IMG/VR virus record: IMGVR_UViG_3300020442_003192
Coordinates: 1 to 20,922 of that record
Length of the DNA stretch: 20,922 nucleotides
Strand: one strand, 5' to 3'
Source: a virus
Part shown: piece after piece, positions 5,766 to 13,356 of the stretch
Position numbering within the stretch: the first letter of the stretch is position 1
Layout: each line of letters begins with the position of its first letter
The notes under the pieces: model-generated
What the model was told of the DNA's origin: nothing
Seen by the model: the letters and a program-made list of their open reading frames with translations, nothing else
The model's database searches: none
Translations under genes and position numbers: made by a program

Positions 5766-6028
5766 AAAGAAACTACGAAGACCCAGTATACAAGGAGTGG
5801 AGAAAAAAGGTATACGCCAGAGATAGATTTAAGTGTCAGATGCCTCAGTGTGGATCTAATTTCAGATTGCAGGCACACCATATTAGAAAATGGTCAAATG
5901 CCGCTATGTTGAGATACGATGTTGAAAACGGTATAACTTTGTGTCGTTCATGCCACGAAAAAGTAACGGGGCACGAACATTTATACGAATCTTTATTTTC
6001 ACAGATAGCGAGAAAGAACAGTGGCTAA
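5762..6028 (+). CDS. Small HNH nuclease (88 aa)
   Basis: A compact HNH endonuclease. YKEWRKKVYARDRFKCQMPQ is the usual N-terminal helix and first zinc half (Cys25, Cys30). AHHIRKW gives His39 and His40 of the catalytic motif. DVENGITLCRSCHEKV gives Asn56, Cys61, Cys64 and His65; His71 follows. All zinc and metal ligands are present. Small HNH proteins encoded near terminase genes assist the terminase in cutting packaged DNA in some long-tailed phages. Position two genes before the ClpP-like protease and three before the large terminase fits that role, but a recombination or homing role is possible. Starts inside the preceding stop (ATGA). Confidence 0.88.
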   Translation: MKRNYEDPVYKEWRKKVYARDRFKCQMPQCGSNFRLQAHHIRKWSNAAMLRYDVENGITLCRSCHEKVTGHEHLYESLFSQIARKNSG

Positions 6029-6512
6029 GTCAAAACCGTTTACAATAATAAAAGATACAAGAGAGCAGGATGGCTATTCTTTTGCCGCGAGTTCCTCAAG
6101 ATATCATACTTGCAATGGAATGATATCAAGAAAGCTTGACACGGGCGACTATAGCATAGAAGGTCTTGAAGACAAACTTTGCATAGAAAGAAAAGCTAGC
6201 GTTGTTGAATTTGCAAACAATGTTGGTCATGATCAGGTTAGGTTTCTCAAAGAAATAGAAAGGATGAAAGATTTTCCTTATAAGTTTCTAGTCTTTGAGT
6301 TTTCGTTAACAGATCTTATGAACTTCCCTGAAGGTTCAAGTATCCCCGAATCGGATTGGGGTAAACTTAGAGTAACGAATAAGTTTATGTTAAAAATGAT
6401 AATGGAATTTCAGTTGCACCACGATATAAAAGTATTGTTCTGCGACTCGAAGAAAAATGCTAAGTGGGCAGTTTTGAGTATAATTAAGAGAGTCAATGAA
6501 ATCCTCCAGTGA
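6021..6512 (+). CDS. ERCC4-fold nuclease
   Basis: A 163-residue nuclease with the ERCC4/XPF core: IIKDTREQ at 9-16 (Asp12, Arg14, Glu15), LDTGDYSIEG at 39-48 (Asp43), and CIERKAS at 54-60 (Glu56, Arg57, Lys58). This is the metal-binding ERK motif of the family. No HhH2 tandem domain or helicase is attached, as in other short phage members. Such enzymes cut branched or flapped DNA. Here it may process replication or recombination intermediates before packaging. Start is GTG at 6021, overlapping the HNH gene by eight bases in another frame; no ATG is nearby. It forms a nuclease pair with the HNH gene. Confidence 0.88.
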   Translation: MAKSKPFTIIKDTREQDGYSFAASSSRYHTCNGMISRKLDTGDYSIEGLEDKLCIERKASVVEFANNVGHDQVRFLKEIERMKDFPYKFLVFEFSLTDLMNFPEGSSIPESDWGKLRVTNKFMLKMIMEFQLHHDIKVLFCDSKKNAKWAVLSIIKRVNEILQ

Positions 6513-7167
6513 GAAAAATATGAATATTGATATTATCTCAGACGTACACAGCTATGGGCTGGATGTAAAGAACAGAGAAATATACCTTCATAGTTACATA
6601 GCGAACTCAGATGAAGATCCCGGTGTCGATTACAAGATGGCGGCTAATTTTTATAAAAACATAAGATTATTAGACGCTACAAATAAAGATCCAATACTAA
6701 TACACATGCACAGTATTGGAGGTAATTGGAATGACGGAATGACAATCTTTGACGCTATACAGCTATGCACTTCGTATGTAACGATAATCGCTTACGGACA
6801 AGCAGAGTCTATGAGTAGTATTGTCTTGCAAGCTGCGGACAAAAGGGTGATGATGCCAAACGCTTATTTTATGGCACACTTTGGTTCCAGTGGATACTCT
6901 GGTAATTACTTGGATGTACAGAAAGGTGCGGCCTTTGAAAAAGTACAAACAGATATAATGCTAGATGTGTATACCGACGCCTGTTGCGAGGGCAAATACT
7001 TTAAAGAGAAGTATACAGATCCAACACAAGAGAAGGTTAAGAACTATCTAAAAAGAAAATTAAAAGATGGAGACTGGTATCTTGACGCAAACGAAGCTGT
7101 TTACTATGGGTTTGCTGACGCGGTCCTCTCCACAAGAAAATACCCATCAATAGGTAGTCTAAAATGA
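6496..7167 (+). CDS. ClpP-like serine protease, possible head maturation
   Basis: Resembles ClpP/S14-type proteases. HMHSIGGNWNDGMTIFDAIQ at 70-89 matches the ClpP S-x-G-G substrate-binding strand. GQAESMSS at 101-108 carries the nucleophile Ser105 in A-x-S-M. FMAHFGSSG at 125-133 gives His128. DGDWYLDANEAVYYGFAD at 191-208 gives Asp193 in the ClpP R-D-x-F/Y-L position. The full Ser-His-Asp triad is therefore present. ClpP-like proteins encoded next to the terminase or portal often process phage proheads. This phage also has a separate prohead protease at 11292, so this one may act on another target. Start at 6496 overlaps the nuclease gene by 17 bases; an ATG at 6520 is an alternative. Confidence 0.85.
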   Translation: MKSSSEKNMNIDIISDVHSYGLDVKNREIYLHSYIANSDEDPGVDYKMAANFYKNIRLLDATNKDPILIHMHSIGGNWNDGMTIFDAIQLCTSYVTIIAYGQAESMSSIVLQAADKRVMMPNAYFMAHFGSSGYSGNYLDVQKGAAFEKVQTDIMLDVYTDACCEGKYFKEKYTDPTQEKVKNYLKRKLKDGDWYLDANEAVYYGFADAVLSTRKYPSIGSLK

Positions 7168-9131
7168 ATCTAAAAAATATAGATGAAGCTTGGCTAAATC
7201 TAGATGACAGCAAAATACTTTTCAATCCTTTTGACATTGTAAATTTTAACGAAGATAATTTTCATCTCAAATTAACTTGGCTGATGTCAAGACCCGAGTA
7301 TTTTTCTTTCTTGTGCAAGCACATTTTCAATATCAACATCCTACCTTCGCAAGGCCTTTTTCTCTGCGAGATGTGGAACAGAAGATTCCCAATGCTAATA
7401 GCTAGTCGTGGATTTGGTAAATCTTTTATACTCTCCTTGTATGCAATGATACGGGCACTTCTTCTCCCAGAGAGAAAGGTTGTAATTGTTGGTGCCGCCT
7501 TTAGACAGTCTAAAGTTCTTTTTGAGTATATGGAAACAATATGGAACAATTCACCAATACTTAGGAGCCTTTGCGATGCAAGCAGTGGACCCAGACGTGA
7601 CGTTGATCGCTGTGTTATGCGTCTCAACAAGTCTCGCGTCACTTGCCTCCCTTTGGGTGACGGACAAAAAATTAGAGGCCAGAGAGCTAATGATATTATT
7701 AGCGATGAGTTTGCTTCCATTCCTCGGGATATCTTTGAAACAGTTGTCGCTGGTTTTGCTGCTGTTAGCTCTGATCCTATAGAAAACGTCAAACGCATAG
7801 CGGCAGAGAAAAAAGCAAAAGAGCTTGGTATAGAAGTCGAAGAAAAGAGCGATAACGTTTTAGAAAAGAAAGACAATCAAATTATATTATCTGGTACTGC
7901 CTACTATGACTTTAATCATTTTGCGGAATACTGGAAAAAATGGAAGACAATAATTAAAAGCCAAGGTAAAGAAAGCAGACTGAGAGAAATTTTTGGCGAA
8001 GACCCTCCAAAAGATTTTAACTGGCGAGACTACTCAATAATCAGAGTTCCTTACGAGCTTTTACCAGAAGGCTTTATGGACGCCTCACAGGTCGCCAGAT
8101 CGAAGGCAACAGTACATGCTGGTATATATCAAATGGAGTTTGGAGCGTGCTTTACACGCGATTCTCAGGGCTTCTTTAAGCGTACACTTATCGAATCGTG
8201 CGTATCCAACGAAAAAGACCCAATCAAAGACTCTAAGGGCGAAGATATTGTATTTCAAGCTCAATTAAGAGGTGACCCAGAAAAGAAATATATATTTGGT
8301 GTTGACCCCGCATCTGAGGTTGACAACTTCAGTATTGTTGTTTTAGAATTAAACAATGACCACAGAAGAATAGTTCATTGCTGGACAACAAATAGGGAAC
8401 AACACAAAGAAAAGGTAAAGAGCGGGTTCTCCAAGGAATCAGACTTTTATGCTTACTGTGCTAGAAAAATAAGAGACCTCATGAAAATCTTCCCATGTGT
8501 TCACATAGCTATGGATGCACAAGGGGGAGGTATAGCGGTCATGGAATCTTTGCACGACCCAGATAAAATAGAAGAGAACGAGCTACCAATCTGGCCAACG
8601 ATAGACGACGATAAACCAAAAGACACAGACGACAATAGAGGCCTTCACATATTAGAAATGTGTCAGTTTGCGAAGTATGACTGGCTAGCAGAGGCTAACC
8701 ACGGACTAAGAAAAGACCTAGAAGACAAGGCCATACTCTTTCCAATGTTTGACACCGTAAGCTTAGGAATAGCAAACGCAGAAGACGGCCTTAAAGGTAG
8801 AGTTTTTGACACCCTAGAGCAGTGCGTTATGGAGATAGAAGATCTCAAAGATGAACTCACTATGATTCAAATCACGCAGACAGCTACAGGTAGAGACAAG
8901 TGGGACACCCCAGAAACCGTAGTTGGAACAGGAAAGAAAGGAAAACAAAGAAAAGACCGTTATTCGTCTCTCATAATGGCTAACATGGCTGCAAGACAGC
9001 TAGCAAGAGCACCAGATCCTGTATCTTACAATTTCTATGGAGGGTTTGCAACCATTGATAAAACAGACAAAAGTGGTAGCTTATACTCGGGTCCAAACTG
9101 GTTCACAGACTCCGTAGACGGTATTTACTAA
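7164..9131 (+). CDS. terL: Terminase large subunit
   Basis: The DNA-packaging motor: an ATPase that drives DNA into the prohead and a nuclease that cuts the concatemer. The Walker A motif SRGFGKS is at 81-87, Walker B IISDEF at 178-183 with the catalytic Glu182, and the coupling motif SGT at 243-245. The C-terminal RNase H-like nuclease shows GVDPASEVDNFSIVVLEL from 379, with Asp381, and AMDAQGGG from 449, with Asp451. At 655 residues it is long for the family. Extra length includes a charged loop at about 212-238 (EKKAKELGIEVEEKSDNVLE) between Walker B and motif III. It overlaps the protease gene by four bases (ATGA). It is the last gene of the operon, followed by a new promoter at 9141. Confidence 0.95.
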   Translation: MNLKNIDEAWLNLDDSKILFNPFDIVNFNEDNFHLKLTWLMSRPEYFSFLCKHIFNINILPSQGLFLCEMWNRRFPMLIASRGFGKSFILSLYAMIRALLLPERKVVIVGAAFRQSKVLFEYMETIWNNSPILRSLCDASSGPRRDVDRCVMRLNKSRVTCLPLGDGQKIRGQRANDIISDEFASIPRDIFETVVAGFAAVSSDPIENVKRIAAEKKAKELGIEVEEKSDNVLEKKDNQIILSGTAYYDFNHFAEYWKKWKTIIKSQGKESRLREIFGEDPPKDFNWRDYSIIRVPYELLPEGFMDASQVARSKATVHAGIYQMEFGACFTRDSQGFFKRTLIESCVSNEKDPIKDSKGEDIVFQAQLRGDPEKKYIFGVDPASEVDNFSIVVLELNNDHRRIVHCWTTNREQHKEKVKSGFSKESDFYAYCARKIRDLMKIFPCVHIAMDAQGGGIAVMESLHDPDKIEENELPIWPTIDDDKPKDTDDNRGLHILEMCQFAKYDWLAEANHGLRKDLEDKAILFPMFDTVSLGIANAEDGLKGRVFDTLEQCVMEIEDLKDELTMIQITQTATGRDKWDTPETVVGTGKKGKQRKDRYSSLIMANMAARQLARAPDPVSYNFYGGFATIDKTDKSGSLYSGPNWFTDSVDGIY

Positions 9132-9140
9132 ATAATTGAT

Positions 9141-9157
9141 TATTTGTGTATATATCT
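9141..9157 (+). promoter_or_regulatory. Late-type -10-only promoter (copy 2)
   Basis: TATTTGTGTATATATCT shares the T-rich GTGTATaAT core with the other three sites. The hexamer TATATA is at 9149-9154. It lies ten bases past the terminase stop and about 50 bases before the portal ATG. No -35 box is seen. The AT-rich inverted repeat just upstream (AAATAAT / ATTATTT) has no GC and is not called a terminator. Confidence 0.6.
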
Positions 9158-9207
9158 ATTGAAGTGTTCATTCAAAATGTTTTGCAATCAATTAAACAGG
9201 ATTTAAA

Positions 9208-11232
9208 ATGACAGACAATCCAGACCACATGATTACTTGGAGCGATGACGACTCAGCCGGAAAAGCTAAGGCCTTTGAGCAATTCTCTGGAAGCCTAGAT
9301 GCCTACGAGGGTGTATCAAAAGCTTATCATAGAGAGTATCTCGACATTGAGCCAAATCGCTCAGTGAGACCAAGTTTCACGTCTAAGGATTACTATGCGT
9401 TTAGACCCGAAGAAGAAATTCCTAGGAAGTCTAAAAGAATTATCAAGATGTGTATGGACGCTTACGACAAGGTTGGAATCGTAAGAAATGTCATAGACTT
9501 GATGGGCGACTTTGGCTGTCAAGGCATTAAACTTGTACACGAAAACAAGAGCGTTGAGAAGTTTTTTCAACAATGGTTTAAAAAGTGCAACGGTAAAGAG
9601 AGATCTGAAAGATTTCTAAACAATCTCTACAGAACTGGCCAAGTGTTTGTTTATAAAAGCTATGCACAAATAACGCCAGAAATAACTAGCTATATTAAAT
9701 CTTTGGCGAATGACATAAGAGTAGAAGTCCCACAAATCCAAGACGGTCTTGTTCCTTGGAGATATAATTTCTTAAACCCTTTGAGCATAGACTTGAAGGA
9801 TGGTAATGTTAGTATGTTTTTAGGTAGAAAGAACTATCAACTTACTGCAAACACATTTTTTGACAACTTTAAAGATGGTGCCGTCCCCTCAAAGATACTA
9901 GACACTTTACCCCCAAGTGTTAAACAGGCCATGAAGAGGGGTGAGAAGAAAATTGACCTTGAACAAGAACGCTTGAGTACTTTCTATTACAAGAAAGATG
10001 ACTGGCAACAGTGGGCACATCCCCTTACGTATGCTATACTTGATGACATTATCATGCTAGAAAAGATGAGATTAGCTGACTTGTCCGCACTAGATGGTGC
10101 CATATCTAACATAAGACTTTGGACCCTAGGAAGTTTAGATCACAAAATACTACCAAACAAAGCTGCAATAAATAAGCTCAGGAATATCCTAGCTAGTAAC
10201 GTTGGCGGCGGAACAATGGAATTGGTTTGGGGTCCAGAGCTTTCATATACCGAGTCTAACAGTCAGGTTTACAAATTCCTTGGTTCTGAAAAGTATCAAT
10301 CTGTTTTGAATAGTATTTACGCGGGACTAGGAGTTCCTCCAACATTAACAGGAATGGCGGGACAAAGCGGAGGATTTACAAATAACTTTATATCACTGAA
10401 AACACTCGTAGAAAGACTTCAGTACGGCAGAGATCAACTCACTAAATTCTGGGAATCAGAAATAGAATATGTCAGAAAAGCTATGGGCTTCAGAAAGCCT
10501 GCATATGTAACTTATGACCAGATGAGCCTTTCAGATGAGTCTAGCGAGAAAAATCTTCTTATTCAACTAGCGGATAGAGATATTATAAGCCACGAAACAG
10601 TATTGGAAAGATTCAAAGAAATCGCACCCGTGGAAAAAATGAGACTACGAAGAGAGCAAAGAGAGCGTGACAGAGAAGTGCTTCCAGATAAAGCTGGTCC
10701 TTTTCATAATGCAAACCACAAGAAAGAGCTTGAAAAAATCGACAGACAGTCTAAAGTCAATGAGGAGAAAAAATCCTCTACAGAGAAAAGAAAAGAAGAA
10801 GTAAGAGAGAGTGGCAGACCACCATTTGCAAAAGACGAGGAACCAAGAAAGAAAAGGGTTGATACACCTAAATCAACTCCGGGTTTAGCAGACATTATAC
10901 TCTGGGCTACGGATTCGTTTGAAAATATATCTTCTGTTGTTAACAATGCCTACCTAAAATCTAACGGTAAGAGCAATCTAAGACAACTAACAAAATCTGA
11001 GGTTTGCAATCTGGAACAGGTAAAGCTCCACGCTTTCTCTTGCCTAGAACCCATGACCAAAACTGATGAAGACGCGGTGTTCAAAGCGTTATCCTCTGAG
11101 ATGAAAATGCCAAAAGAATTGAAAAAAACTTTGCACGACAATAAAATCTCTGCTTCAGAAATGCCTATCAATACTTACAAAAAACACGTAGTAGGTACGT
11201 TTGTAGAGTTTTTCCTTGCGTCTTACCTGTAA
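9208..11232 (+). CDS. Portal protein
   Basis: Forms the twelve-subunit ring at the capsid vertex through which DNA enters and the tail attaches. The family signature is at about 371-393: YAGLGVPPTLTGMAGQSGGF, followed by NNFISLKTLVERLQYGRDQL and the helix FWESEIEYVRKAMG. This is the stem/wing region in which portals carry a G-[VI]-P-x-x-L-x-G loop and helices. The N-terminal part includes IVRNVIDLMGDFGCQGIKL, usual for portals. Beyond about residue 480 a charged linker (KEEVRESGRPPFAKDEEPRK) joins an extra C-terminal segment of about 110 residues that ends VVGTFVEFFLASYL. ATG at 9208 has AGGA upstream. At 674 residues it is long for the family. Confidence 0.88.
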   Translation: MTDNPDHMITWSDDDSAGKAKAFEQFSGSLDAYEGVSKAYHREYLDIEPNRSVRPSFTSKDYYAFRPEEEIPRKSKRIIKMCMDAYDKVGIVRNVIDLMGDFGCQGIKLVHENKSVEKFFQQWFKKCNGKERSERFLNNLYRTGQVFVYKSYAQITPEITSYIKSLANDIRVEVPQIQDGLVPWRYNFLNPLSIDLKDGNVSMFLGRKNYQLTANTFFDNFKDGAVPSKILDTLPPSVKQAMKRGEKKIDLEQERLSTFYYKKDDWQQWAHPLTYAILDDIIMLEKMRLADLSALDGAISNIRLWTLGSLDHKILPNKAAINKLRNILASNVGGGTMELVWGPELSYTESNSQVYKFLGSEKYQSVLNSIYAGLGVPPTLTGMAGQSGGFTNNFISLKTLVERLQYGRDQLTKFWESEIEYVRKAMGFRKPAYVTYDQMSLSDESSEKNLLIQLADRDIISHETVLERFKEIAPVEKMRLRREQRERDREVLPDKAGPFHNANHKKELEKIDRQSKVNEEKKSSTEKRKEEVRESGRPPFAKDEEPRKKRVDTPKSTPGLADIILWATDSFENISSVVNNAYLKSNGKSNLRQLTKSEVCNLEQVKLHAFSCLEPMTKTDEDAVFKALSSEMKMPKELKKTLHDNKISASEMPINTYKKHVVGTFVEFFLASYL

Positions 11233-11258
11233 AAAAAACATGTTTTTTCATTTTTTTA
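11233..11258 (+). terminator. Weak AT-only inverted repeat after portal gene
   Basis: A6-CATG-T6 is a perfect 16-base palindrome directly after the portal stop, followed by CATTTTTTT. It could act as a weak terminator or pause. The stem has no GC pairs outside the loop, so the effect is doubtful. The T-rich tract also supplies the upstream part of the next promoter. Confidence 0.3.
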
Positions 11259-11260
11259 AT

Positions 11261-11275
11261 CTTTTTGTGTATAAT
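11261..11275 (+). promoter_or_regulatory. Late-type -10-only promoter (copy 3)
   Basis: CTTTTTGTGTATAAT, with TATAAT at 11270-11275 and no -35 box. The predicted start near 11282 falls inside the ribosome binding site AAGAGG (11279-11284) of the gene at 11292. A transcript from here would be nearly leaderless for that gene and could have a truncated Shine-Dalgarno sequence. Confidence 0.65.
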
Positions 11276-11291
11276 CTCAAGAGGTAAAATT

Positions 11292-12809
11292 ATGTCAATA
11301 AAAATTCATAAAAAAGAAATAGCAGACGGGATTGCTGAGCAGATCAAAACTACTGCTAGCATTGCCTACTGTTCTGAGGCAACTATCCACAAGGGTTCTG
11401 TTGTCGCCGCCGAAGAGCTTATTTCAGACAAGAAAATATTAGACAAGGTCGTAGCCCAAAACAAAGATCAGGTAGATCTCTATTATTTAGAGTCTGTTCT
11501 TGTTTCCTGCGGCTGGAACAAAAACGACGACGTGTTTATGCCTCAAGCTACTTGGGCTGCTAGAAACACACCGGAAGACAAACAATTCAATTTTATGCAC
11601 AATGAAAACGATATCATTGGGCATATTACTGGTAGTTACGTGTTAACTAAAGATGGAAAAGCTGTTGCGGACGATGAAGAAATGCCGCAAGACTTTGATA
11701 TTATAACACAAGCTGTTCTTTACAACAGTTGGACTGGTGAAGAGAACAGAGATCGTATGAGTAAGATTATTGCTGAGATTGAAGAGGGCAAATGGTATGT
11801 CTCAATGGAGTGCCTTTTTGCTGGATTTGATTATGCTCTAATTGGACCAAACGGAGAAGCTAAGGTATTAGCTAGAAACGAAGAGTCTGCCTTTCTGAGT
11901 AAACACTTACGTGCTTACGGAGGAGATGGCGAATACGAAGGATATAAGATTGGACGTGCACTTTCTAATATTGCTTTTTCTGGTAAGGGCTTGGTTTCAA
12001 AACCCGCAAACCCAAGAAGCGTAATTCTTAGGGACAAGAGCACAGCACAATTTAATGTAGAAGAACGTGATTCTCAACTTTTAATAGGAGACATAGATAT
12101 GTCAGATCAATCACTGTTGGAAAAGCAGTTGGCTGAAGTCCAGACCCAGCTTTCACAAGCTAAGGCTGAGAACGAAGCTATTAAAGCTAAGATTGAGGAA
12201 GCAAAAGATAAAGAATTTGCTGCCACCGTCGAAGCTTTTGAAGCTAAAGCAGAAGAAAGTAAAGCAACGATTGACGAACTTAATGAAAGCATTAAGTCTA
12301 CTCAGGCTCGTGTAGCTGAACTTGAAGACGCTTTGGCCACATCTCAGAATGAGCTTTCAGAAGCCATGAAAGAGATGGACGAAATGAAGAAAAAAGCAAA
12401 GATGGAAAAGCGTAAGGCTACCCTCCTCGAAGCTGGCTATGAAGAAGAATCTGTTGACGAAACCGTCGCAGCTTTTGATGCTCTTTCTGATGAAGCCTTT
12501 GAAACTGTCATTCTTGCCGCACCGATGGGCAAGAAGTATGCAAAAGACGATAAGAAGAAAAAGGAAGACGAAGCTGAAGCAGCAATGCCTCCAGCTTTGA
12601 AAGAGGCTCTTGAAAAGAAGAAGAAGGAAAAAGAGGCAAAAGCTGAAGAAGAAGCTGAAGCTGAAGCAGAAGAGTTTACCCAAGAAGCATTTGAAGACGT
12701 TGAGTCATCTGAAGCTACTTTGGTAGATGCGGACGATTACGACGAAGTTCAAGCAACCAGAGCTAGCGTTGCTGATTGGCTTGAAAAAAACGTACTTTCT
12801 AACAAATAA
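11292..12809 (+). CDS. Prohead protease fused to scaffold protein
   Basis: A 505-residue fusion. Residues 1 to about 250 look like a phage capsid-maturation serine protease. His103 in FNFMHNEND and Ser171 with Glu173 in WYVSMEC are the likely catalytic residues, and GKGLVSKPANPRS at 231-243 matches the conserved end of prohead proteases (G-L-V-x-x-P-A-N-P). Residues 270-505 are a Lys/Glu/Ala-rich coiled coil (QSLLEKQLAEVQTQLSQAKA and following), the composition of internal scaffolds. The frame is open upstream to a TTG at 11265, but the promoter lies in that extension. ATG at 11292 with AAGAGG seven bases before is the start. The protease is expected to cleave scaffold and capsid during maturation. 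The separate start at 12099 would give scaffold alone. Confidence 0.8.
   Translation: MSIKIHKKEIADGIAEQIKTTASIAYCSEATIHKGSVVAAEELISDKKILDKVVAQNKDQVDLYYLESVLVSCGWNKNDDVFMPQATWAARNTPEDKQFNFMHNENDIIGHITGSYVLTKDGKAVADDEEMPQDFDIITQAVLYNSWTGEENRDRMSKIIAEIEEGKWYVSMECLFAGFDYALIGPNGEAKVLARNEESAFLSKHLRAYGGDGEYEGYKIGRALSNIAFSGKGLVSKPANPRSVILRDKSTAQFNVEERDSQLLIGDIDMSDQSLLEKQLAEVQTQLSQAKAENEAIKAKIEEAKDKEFAATVEAFEAKAEESKATIDELNESIKSTQARVAELEDALATSQNELSEAMKEMDEMKKKAKMEKRKATLLEAGYEEESVDETVAAFDALSDEAFETVILAAPMGKKYAKDDKKKKEDEAEAAMPPALKEALEKKKKEKEAKAEEEAEAEAEEFTQEAFEDVESSEATLVDADDYDEVQATRASVADWLEKNVLSNK
12086..12090 (+). promoter_or_regulatory. Internal ribosome binding site for nested scaffold
   Basis: AGGAG lies eight bases before an in-frame ATG at 12099, inside the protease-scaffold gene. 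This is a better Shine-Dalgarno match than most start sites in the window. It falls exactly at the boundary between the protease and coiled-coil parts. Confidence 0.75.
12099..12809 (+). CDS. Nested scaffold protein (236 aa, internal start)
   Basis: In-frame internal start in the protease gene gives a protein beginning MSDQSLLEKQLAEVQTQLSQ. It is a long coiled coil (about 1-145) followed by a Lys/Glu-rich stretch and an acidic end (VDADDYDEVQ, then ADWLEKNVLSNK). Phage lambda encodes its scaffold Nu3 in the same nested way inside protease gene C, and other phages do likewise. Producing excess scaffold over protease is the known purpose. Here it is inferred from the strong internal ribosome binding site, the domain boundary and the composition. 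It directly precedes the decoration and capsid genes. Confidence 0.7.
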   Translation: MSDQSLLEKQLAEVQTQLSQAKAENEAIKAKIEEAKDKEFAATVEAFEAKAEESKATIDELNESIKSTQARVAELEDALATSQNELSEAMKEMDEMKKKAKMEKRKATLLEAGYEEESVDETVAAFDALSDEAFETVILAAPMGKKYAKDDKKKKEDEAEAAMPPALKEALEKKKKEKEAKAEEEAEAEAEEFTQEAFEDVESSEATLVDADDYDEVQATRASVADWLEKNVLSNK

Positions 12810-12830
12810 ATCCATAAAGGAGAATTAATT

Positions 12831-13331
12831 ATGGCTCTTAAAGCAGATAGATACGAAGAATCAACAGACATCAGCCACTTCTACAACGATGGTGTAGCTA
12901 CTCGTGGTGGTGTTGTTGTTCTCGATGCAGCAGCAATTGCTGGTGCTTCTGGTGCAGCACTTGACCAAGGTGAAAACCTTGTTAAGTACGCTACTGTCAC
13001 ACCAACATCAGTTCCTGTTGGAGTTTTGTTGAACGATGTTGTCAACAAAGACTTGACTAGAACTCATCTGAACCAACACAAAGACGAAGTACAGAAGGGT
13101 GGCAAAGTCACACTTTTGACTCGTGGTTGGGTTGTTACTAGCAATGTAGAAGGAACTCCAAAAGCTGGAGATTTGGCGTTTGCCTCTCCTTTCACGGCAG
13201 GTAGTATTTGTAACGGCACTACTTTTGCAGCTCAATCTGGCGAACTTGCAATTGGACGTTTCATGTCCCGCAAAGACGCAGATGGATACGCGAAAGTTTA
13301 CGTCAATCTTCCTAACACCTACGGCACCTAA
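12831..13331 (+). CDS. Putative head decoration protein (166 aa)
   Basis: Sits between scaffold and major capsid protein, where tailed phages usually encode a capsid-stabilising decoration protein. It is beta-rich and Gly/Ala/Val-rich. RGGVVVLDAAAIAGASGAAL is near the N-terminus, and VKYATVTPTSVPVGVLLNDV, GGKVTLLTRGWVVTS and PKAGDLAFASPF follow. This is the strand-and-turn pattern of DUF2190-like or gpD-like head proteins. ATG has a strong AAAGGAG ten bases upstream, suggesting high expression. Arginine codons include CGT and CGC as in the capsid gene, unlike the AGA-rich neighbours. Assignment rests on position and composition, not on a recognised motif. Confidence 0.65.
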   Translation: MALKADRYEESTDISHFYNDGVATRGGVVVLDAAAIAGASGAALDQGENLVKYATVTPTSVPVGVLLNDVVNKDLTRTHLNQHKDEVQKGGKVTLLTRGWVVTSNVEGTPKAGDLAFASPFTAGSICNGTTFAAQSGELAIGRFMSRKDADGYAKVYVNLPNTYGT

Positions 13332-13356
13332 GCCTTAATTTAAAGGAGACTATATA

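Noticed and set aside
7262-7876. Long minus-strand open frame opposite the terminase gene (204 aa)
   Set aside because: It lies wholly within terL on the other strand, has serine/leucine-rich shadow composition, and no ribosome binding site or promoter is evident. TerL motifs prove the plus strand is coding.
9129-9147. Inverted repeat AAATAAT / ATTATTT after terL as terminator
   Set aside because: It has no GC pairs, too small a loop and no T-run.
11265-11291. TTG start extending the prohead protease by nine residues
   Set aside because: The TTG lies within the promoter motif, and the ATG at 11292 has AAGAGG at proper distance.
12357-12683. Minus-strand frame rich in Phe, Leu and Ser opposite the scaffold
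   Set aside because: This is the expected mirror of Lys/Glu-rich codons (AAG, GAA, GAG) of the coiled coil on the plus strand.
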